This document shows positions 6,474-11,375 of a DNA stretch of 11,375 nucleotides, piece by piece. The translations under genes and the position numbers were made by a program. The stretch is from positions 1 through 11,375 of the forward strand of contig WTJO01000040.1 in assembly GCA_011524805.1 (NCBI GenBank), written 5' to 3'. Numbering within the stretch: position 1 is the stretch's first letter; each line of letters begins with the position of its first letter. The notes below the pieces were generated by a model. It was not told the origin of the DNA. It was given only the letters and a program-made list of their open reading frames with translations, and ran no database searches. The DNA is from Alphaproteobacteria bacterium (GTDB lineage: Bacteria; Pseudomonadota; Alphaproteobacteria; Puniceispirillales; Puniceispirillaceae).

Positions 6474-6759
6474 AGCGCTATCCTCTCGTCAAAAATAAAC
6501 CTGAATGCTGGAAATGGGTTGCTGTGTCATAATCCTATATCGTTTTTAGAAATTATCTAGTCCCAAAACCCTGATTTGTCGATAAACTGACGCCCTCTCA
6601 GGTCGTTTATCATAACGGGATGGGTGATGACAGTATATACGCCAGAATACCCCTTTGGTAACTGCCTTTAGGCCTAAAACGGTAATGCACCGGATAAAAG
6701 CAAAATGCTAACTGAAATTAATCTGGAAAATTTGTGTAAAATCTGATAGCTAGACAATT
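6474..6759. promoter_or_regulatory. Divergent regulatory region between pepA and lptF
   Basis: These 286 bases hold no credible gene. They should contain promoters for pepA-holC (minus) and for the lptF-to-rsmA unit (plus). The visible structure is an inverted repeat at 6581-6611, a 12-bp perfect palindrome TTTAGGCCTAAA at 6667-6678, and the pepA ribosome site at 6481-6487. Candidate -10 elements, such as TAAAAT at 6737-6742 for lptF, lack convincing -35 partners, so I do not fix either promoter. Confidence 0.5.
6581..6611. repeat. Inverted repeat GATAAAC/GTTTATC
   Basis: GATAAAC (6581-6587) is mirrored by GTTTATC (6605-6611). An inner GAC (6589-6591) / GTC (6602-6604) extends the pairing to 10 bp with one bulged T and a 10-base loop. 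No T-run follows on either strand, so it is not a typical terminator. Its place in the middle of a divergent gap suggests a protein-binding site, but no regulator can be named. Confidence 0.45.
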
Positions 6760-7899
6760 ATGTTTCACCTTCATGCCTATTTAATCAGACAGCAGACAGT
6801 CAGCCTTTTTATGGTGCTGCTGGGTCTGCTTATCATTGTATGGCTGAATCACAGTTTGAAAGTGCTTGAACTGGTGGTGAATAAAGGTGCGTCTTTCACT
6901 GCCTTTTTCAAACTCTCCTTCCTGCCCCTGCCATTATGGCTGATGGTCGCCTTGCCGCTAGCCTGTTTCTGCGCGATAATCTGGGTGATATACAGGCTGG
7001 TTTCTGACAGAGAGCTGGTTGTGATGCAGGCCGCTGGCATATCGCCGATACAATTTGCCATTGCGCCGATTTTATTCGGGCTGGCAACAACATTCATCCT
7101 GTTTGTCAATTCAATCATCCTTTTGCCAAATGCGTTCAGCATCTTCAAGCAGACACAGTTTGAAGTTAGAGCCTCTATCCCAAAAGTGCTTATTCAGGAT
7201 AAGGTGTTTGTTGATCTTGGCAAAGACCTGACTCTGTATATCAACAAGCGAAAAAGCGAGCAGGAAGTTAATCAGGTATTTATCCAGGATAGCAGAACAG
7301 ATGAGGTTATTGTTACCTATACCTCTGAGAGCGGCGCGTTCAAAATTATCGATGACAGGCCGGTATTTATTCTGACCAACGGGCAACGGGTAGAGACCAG
7401 ACGAGGCAGTTCCGAGCCTGCAACTCTGAATTTTGCGACCCATAGTCTGGATATAAGCCAGCAGACAGACGGCACAAACAGCCGGTTTATTGATGCGAAT
7501 GAAGAATCTATTGCCGATTTAATGGACAGGGATAAGGCAGAGACAGATTTTCGTTTCCCGCAACGGCTGGCTATGGCTCATTACAGGCTGGCTGCGCCTC
7601 TTCAGGCGGTGGCATTGGCGCTTCTTGCCTCGGCCATTATGCTTGTCGGACGGCTTACCAGAGCAAATATTATCAGACGGATGGTCATTGCTGCAATCGC
7701 AGGTATATTGCTCCAGACTCTTGTTGTGCTGACGCGCGGCATGATAGCCGACATCCCGCAAAGCTGGCCGCTAATCTATCTGGCAAGCCTAGCGCCGGCG
7801 GTCATGTGTCTAGCCGCGCTACTTAGGCCGGAAAAAACCGCCAGAACAGTGCAAAGCTTGTTCAGATTCTCCCTTAATTCAGGCTCGCAGCGCGCATGA
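6760..7899 (+). CDS. lptF: LPS export ABC transporter permease LptF
   Basis: LptF pairs with LptG and the ATPase LptB in the inner membrane to pull lipopolysaccharide out of the bilayer and feed it to the periplasmic bridge. The 379-residue product has the YjgP/YjgQ layout: three membrane helices in the N-terminal part (about 14-31, 55-80, 100-122), a periplasmic jellyroll domain of about 140 residues, and three C-terminal helices (about 280-297, 307-326, 336-355). The cytoplasmic segment SDRELVVMQAAGIS (82-95) is the coupling helix that contacts LptB. The ATG is fixed by an in-frame TAG just six bases upstream, yet no ribosome site precedes it. The TGA overlaps the lptG ATG by four bases. 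LptF rather than LptG is called from first position and the ELVVMQAAGIS segment. Confidence 0.95.
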   Translation: MFHLHAYLIRQQTVSLFMVLLGLLIIVWLNHSLKVLELVVNKGASFTAFFKLSFLPLPLWLMVALPLACFCAIIWVIYRLVSDRELVVMQAAGISPIQFAIAPILFGLATTFILFVNSIILLPNAFSIFKQTQFEVRASIPKVLIQDKVFVDLGKDLTLYINKRKSEQEVNQVFIQDSRTDEVIVTYTSESGAFKIIDDRPVFILTNGQRVETRRGSSEPATLNFATHSLDISQQTDGTNSRFIDANEESIADLMDRDKAETDFRFPQRLAMAHYRLAAPLQAVALALLASAIMLVGRLTRANIIRRMVIAAIAGILLQTLVVLTRGMIADIPQSWPLIYLASLAPAVMCLAALLRPEKTARTVQSLFRFSLNSGSQRA

Positions 7900-9002
7900 T
7901 ACCTATTCTTCCGCAATCCTCGATTCTATTCAGCTATATGGGCGTTCGCTACACAAAGCAGGTATTGCTTGCCTTGCTGATATTAAGCTGTTTTCTGTAT
8001 TTTCTGGATGTAACAGAGCTTGCCAGACGCATATCAGAACGGGATGCAGAGTTTCCAATTTGGCAGGTTATGCTGATAAGCCTGCTGAAACTGCCAAGAC
8101 TATTTGATTTGCTGTTGCCTTTCTCAATTTTGTTTGGGTCGATTTCCTGTTTTTTCTTCTGGAGCCGGTCACATGAATTTACCATTTCCAGAGCTGTGGG
8201 CCAGACAATCTGGAGCGCATTATATCCTGTCTATGTGGTCGCATTTCTGTTCGGCATCATCCATATCGGGCTGATTAACCCGATTGCGGCGGCAACCTCG
8301 GCTCAATATGACCGCTGGAATGAGAAAATTTTCGGAAAAACAGATAATAACATCTCTATATCGACAAATGGCCTCTGGCTGAAAGATACATCTGTTGGCA
8401 ATAACTATATCATCAATGGCGAGCAGCTAAATATTGAAAATGAGACATTATCATCACCTGTTATCTATCAGCTTCAGGAAAATGGGCTGTTATCGTGGCG
8501 CATGACAGCAGATTTGCTCAGCTTTACAGATGGCGGCTGGGTGATGACAAATGTTACAAAGACCACAACAACTGGCGGCACAGAAAAACTTGGTGATGTA
8601 ATTTTGCCATCTGAAATCAGCACAACTGATATTTTCCGCAACAGACAATCTGCTGATACTGTGCCATGTTATCGTCTACCAAGTTTTATTTCTTTACAGA
8701 AACAGGCAGGCTTTCCTATCACAGAACATCAGGTATTTATGCACCAGCTATTTGCTACACCGCTGGAATTTATCGGAATCGCAATGATTGCAGCTGCCAT
8801 AACATTATCACAATTTAGCCGTATGTTCCGGATAAGGCTCATTGTTTACGGAGTCTGCACCGGATTTGGATTCTATTTTCTGTCAGATTTAAGTTATCTG
8901 CTTGGAAGCACGGCAAAAGTTCCGTATTTATTTGCAGGATATGGCCCTGCATTGATTATGTGTTTGATAGGCTTCTTCTGGGTCGCCCGAATTGATGAGT
9001 GA
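7896..9002 (+). CDS. lptG: LPS export ABC transporter permease LptG
   Basis: This is the second permease of the LptB2FG complex. The 368-residue product repeats the family layout: helices at about 22-40, 60-90 and 106-128, a periplasmic beta domain (about 130-285), and helices at about 290-305, 315-335 and 345-365. HEFTISRAVGQT (93-104) is the coupling helix, with the conserved R-A-x-G pattern. LDVTELARR (37-45) after the first helix is also typical. The ATG overlaps the lptF stop as ATGA, and the TGA overlaps the surA GTG as GTGA, so translation of the three genes is coupled. In many proteobacteria with this gene cluster lptD follows here; it does not in this window. Confidence 0.95.
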   Translation: MIPILPQSSILFSYMGVRYTKQVLLALLILSCFLYFLDVTELARRISERDAEFPIWQVMLISLLKLPRLFDLLLPFSILFGSISCFFFWSRSHEFTISRAVGQTIWSALYPVYVVAFLFGIIHIGLINPIAAATSAQYDRWNEKIFGKTDNNISISTNGLWLKDTSVGNNYIINGEQLNIENETLSSPVIYQLQENGLLSWRMTADLLSFTDGGWVMTNVTKTTTTGGTEKLGDVILPSEISTTDIFRNRQSADTVPCYRLPSFISLQKQAGFPITEHQVFMHQLFATPLEFIGIAMIAAAITLSQFSRMFRIRLIVYGVCTGFGFYFLSDLSYLLGSTAKVPYLFAGYGPALIMCLIGFFWVARIDE

Positions 9003-10312
9003 GATACATGATGCAATATCTTCAATCTGTAATTTCTAGACCACGCCATCAGCTAGGTTTGTTGTTGCGGCTGTGCCTGTTCTGCATAATTGCCACCATC
9101 CTGCCCGCCGGTCAGCATGCCAATGCCAAGGCTGCTATTGTGGCAATTGTAAATGGTGACCCGATTACCAATCTGGAAGTCGAGGACAGAATGAACTTCA
9201 TCAGGCTGGCAACCAATATTACTATCACCACAGAAAATATGAGAAGCCTGCGTGATGATGCGCTTCAGGCACTTATTGAAGACAGGCTAAAACTTCAGGA
9301 AGCAAATAATGTTGTACCCGGCGCTGAAATTCAGGCGCAGAATGTAGCCGCCTCGTTTATAGAGCAGAATTTTGGCCGCGATGGCATGACAGCACAAGAA
9401 ATTCTGTCTCAGGAAAATGTCAATATTGAAACTGTGCTGGCCAAATATACCGCCGATGTTTTATGGTCAAACACCTTACGCATCCGGTTTGCACGCCAGT
9501 TTGCATCGCTGGACAAGAACGCAGAAAAAGAACAGCAGAAAATAAAACAGTCTTTCTCTGAGCCGCAAATCAAGCTAAGTGAAATTATTTTGCTGGCAAC
9601 ACCGCAACGCAATCTTGAGCAGACACAGGCCATGGCTCAGGAGATTGTCAAGGCCGCACGTCAGGGTGCCAGCTTTTCCGGTATTGCCCAGCAATATTCC
9701 GCCGCAGGCTCTGCCAGCCGTGGGGGTGATGTAGGCTGGCTATTTATTGAGCGTCTGCCTGATGCGTTCAAAGCCCCCCTTATGGCAGCAAAGGACGGGG
9801 ATATTCTTGAGCCTGTCACACAAAGCGGTCAGGTATATATCTTCAAGCGTGAAGAATTACGCGAACAGGGACTGCTTGATCCGAAAGCAACTATCGTAAC
9901 GCTAGCGCGAGCGGTTGACGAGCTGGCAGAAGATTTTTCAAACGACCAGATACAAAGCAGGTCACAAGCACTAACTGAAAAAACAGCATCATTGAATAGC
10001 TGTAACCAAATAGAGGCTCTGAATGCCGAATTAGGCTCAGATGTGCAGAGCGTTATCAGAGATTTGGCGCTAAGCGACCTCTCGCCGCAATTACAACGTC
10101 AGATTATCTCTCTTGAGGTGAATGAGCCTTCACAGCCCTTGAAATTTGCAGAGGGGCTAGTTGTTTTCATGGTATGTGAGAGAAAATTGCCGGAACTTGA
10201 CCTGCCCTCGCTTGAAAGCCTGAAACAAAGAGAGCTTGAGCGGATTATGACCTCATTGAGTGGCAGATTTTTATTGCGACTACAGCGCAATGCCCGCATT
10301 GAACTGAAATAG
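8999..10312 (+). CDS. surA: SurA-type periplasmic chaperone / peptidyl-prolyl isomerase
   Basis: SurA escorts unfolded outer-membrane proteins through the periplasm to the BAM machinery. The 437-residue product has a signal peptide with a long polar head (1-20), a hydrophobic core LLLRLCLFCIIATIL, and a likely cleavage after ANA at residue 43. A SurA N-terminal chaperone domain follows, starting IVAIVNGDPITNLEVEDR (47-64). One intact parvulin domain lies at about 190-287, with SEIIL, FSGIAQQYS and GGDVGWL. The C-terminal part (about 296-437) looks like a degenerate second isomerase domain, with a lone Cys pair (SLNSCNQ and VCERK). The GTG at 8999 gives a GTGA overlap with lptG; ATGs at 9008 and 9011 are alternative starts. 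The neighbours lptFG, pdxA and rsmA are the expected ones. Confidence 0.93.
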   Translation: MRYMMQYLQSVISRPRHQLGLLLRLCLFCIIATILPAGQHANAKAAIVAIVNGDPITNLEVEDRMNFIRLATNITITTENMRSLRDDALQALIEDRLKLQEANNVVPGAEIQAQNVAASFIEQNFGRDGMTAQEILSQENVNIETVLAKYTADVLWSNTLRIRFARQFASLDKNAEKEQQKIKQSFSEPQIKLSEIILLATPQRNLEQTQAMAQEIVKAARQGASFSGIAQQYSAAGSASRGGDVGWLFIERLPDAFKAPLMAAKDGDILEPVTQSGQVYIFKREELREQGLLDPKATIVTLARAVDELAEDFSNDQIQSRSQALTEKTASLNSCNQIEALNAELGSDVQSVIRDLALSDLSPQLQRQIISLEVNEPSQPLKFAEGLVVFMVCERKLPELDLPSLESLKQRELERIMTSLSGRFLLRLQRNARIELK

Positions 10313-10319
10313 AAGACAG

Positions 10320-11309
10320 ATGGCACCGCTTATCATCACATCTGGTGATCCGGCCGGCATAGGCCCCGAAATTGCGTTAAAGGCGGCTATTTCCGGCCAA
10401 AAAGATATTGTGCTGATGGGCTGTCCGCACCATCTTGAACAGGTAGCTAGCAAGACCGGCATCAAGATTGACCTTGAGGTCATTACAGAAGCTGATCTGG
10501 GCCGTTTGGAGCCTGCGCCCAACAGATTACCGATATTACCCATAATCTGGGCTGAGACGCCTAAAGCAGGCCATCCTGACCCGCGCAATGCCGAGCAGAT
10601 TATCCGGTCTATTTCTGATGCGACAGCACTTGCACAATCTGGCCGGGCGGCCGGTATTGTGACCAGTCCAATTGCGAAGTCCGTGCTGTATGAAAGCGGG
10701 TTTGGCTATCCGGGGCATACCGAATTTCTGGCCAGTCTGGATAATGATGCAACCCCTGTCATGATGCTGGCAAATGCGCAGTTGCGGGTTGTGCCACTCA
10801 CCATCCATATTCCGCTCCATCAGGTAGCATCAGCGATAGACCCTGACCTGCTTATGAACACGCTGACTATCATGAATGACGGGCTGAAGCGGTATTTTGG
10901 CATCTCGGTTCCGCATATTGCCGTTGCGGGGCTAAATCCCCATGCAGGCGAAAACGGTCATATAGGTAACGAGGAAGCAGAGCGCATCATGCCGGCGATT
11001 GAGCGCGCAAGACAGGCTGGCATAGAGGTAACATCACCTCTGCCCGCTGACACGCTATTTCATCCAGATATGCGAAAGACATATGATTCTGTGCTGTGCA
11101 TGTATCATGATCAGGCACTTATTCCCGTCAAAACGCTGGATTTTTATGGCAGCGTGAATATCACCCTTGGGCTTAGCTTTATCCGCACATCGCCTGACCA
11201 TGGCACAGCCTTTGACAGGGCAGACCAGTTTACTTCACGCCCCGACAGCCTTATCGCTGCCATCCAGCTAGCGCGCAAGATGGCAAACACAGCCAGCATG
11301 ACATCATGA
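10320..11309 (+). CDS. pdxA: 4-hydroxythreonine-4-phosphate dehydrogenase
   Basis: PdxA oxidises 4-phosphohydroxy-L-threonine with NAD(P); the product loses CO2 and is condensed by PdxJ into pyridoxine phosphate, so the cell uses the DXP-dependent vitamin B6 route. The 329-residue product is standard length. The N-terminal TSGDPAGIGPEI is diagnostic. The metal-binding histidines are H163 (TIHIPL), H208 (NPHAGE) and H263 (MYHDQ), with spacings of 45 and 55 identical to E. coli H166, H211 and H266. SPDHGTAFD (291-299) is also present. The start lies seven bases after the surA stop with a weak AGAAGA ribosome site. The stop overlaps the rsmA start as ATGA. Confidence 0.98.
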   Translation: MAPLIITSGDPAGIGPEIALKAAISGQKDIVLMGCPHHLEQVASKTGIKIDLEVITEADLGRLEPAPNRLPILPIIWAETPKAGHPDPRNAEQIIRSISDATALAQSGRAAGIVTSPIAKSVLYESGFGYPGHTEFLASLDNDATPVMMLANAQLRVVPLTIHIPLHQVASAIDPDLLMNTLTIMNDGLKRYFGISVPHIAVAGLNPHAGENGHIGNEEAERIMPAIERARQAGIEVTSPLPADTLFHPDMRKTYDSVLCMYHDQALIPVKTLDFYGSVNITLGLSFIRTSPDHGTAFDRADQFTSRPDSLIAAIQLARKMANTASMTS

Positions 11310-11375
11310 CAGACACCTATTCGGATGCTAGCGCACAAATCATAGAGGCAATAAACAGATTGCCACCTCTTCGCC
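11306..11375 (+). CDS. rsmA: 16S rRNA dimethyladenosine transferase, N-terminal fragment cut by window edge
   Basis: Only 23 residues are visible (starting MTDTYSDASAQIIEAINRLP, then PLR). The ending LPPLR matches the segment just before the methyltransferase domain in alphaproteobacterial RsmA (KsgA). The surA-pdxA-rsmA order is strongly conserved. RsmA dimethylates two adjacent adenines near the 3' end of 16S rRNA during small-subunit assembly. The ATG overlaps the pdxA stop as ATGA. The call rests mainly on position, since the catalytic domain lies outside the window. Confidence 0.85.
   Translation, partial: MTDTYSDASAQIIEAINRLPPLR

Noticed and set aside
10300..10325. Riboswitch or regulatory leader before pdxA
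   Set aside because: Only seven bases separate surA and pdxA, leaving no room for a leader.
1..11375. Mobile element, CRISPR array, tRNA/rRNA, prophage, toxin-antitoxin or defence island
   Set aside because: No direct-repeat array, transposase-like frame, tRNA-like fold or unusual composition was seen. All sizeable frames are accounted for by conserved housekeeping genes.

Overview
The window is a compact stretch of bacterial chromosome holding housekeeping genes. It looks alphaproteobacterial. The supporting evidence is an Hda-like DnaA paralogue, a tiny aa3-type cytochrome oxidase subunit IV, a single-parvulin SurA, and the order lptF-lptG-surA-pdxA-rsmA. Base composition is moderate (about half G+C by eye), and spacing is tight with many 4-base overlaps. 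A marine, somewhat streamlined lineage such as SAR116 would fit, but that placement is a guess and not something the sequence proves.

Layout. Positions 1-1837 (minus strand) carry a secreted DUF2066-type protein followed by hdaA, which runs off the left edge. Divergently, 1930-3677 (plus) carry purM and purN, two steps of de novo purine synthesis. The order purN/purM, DUF2066, hda is also known from Pseudomonas, so this block is old. A 43-residue cytochrome oxidase subunit IV gene (3787-3918, plus) stands alone and converges on ndk. The two are separated by a bidirectional intrinsic terminator. On the minus strand, pepA and holC form one unit reading toward ndk, which has its own good promoter and a hairpin in its leader. 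Across a 286-bp divergent gap with inverted repeats, the plus strand runs lptF-lptG-surA-pdxA-rsmA with overlaps or near-contact at every junction. This unit covers lipopolysaccharide export, outer-membrane protein folding, vitamin B6 synthesis and 16S rRNA dimethylation. The usual lptD gene between lptG and surA is missing.

I found no mobile element, CRISPR array, tRNA, rRNA, phage or defence gene, and no convincing undescribed multi-gene system. What deserves a second look is mostly regulatory: the hairpin across the holC stop codon, the palindrome in the ndk leader, and the inverted repeats between pepA and lptF. The absent lptD and the unassigned DUF2066 protein are also worth attention.
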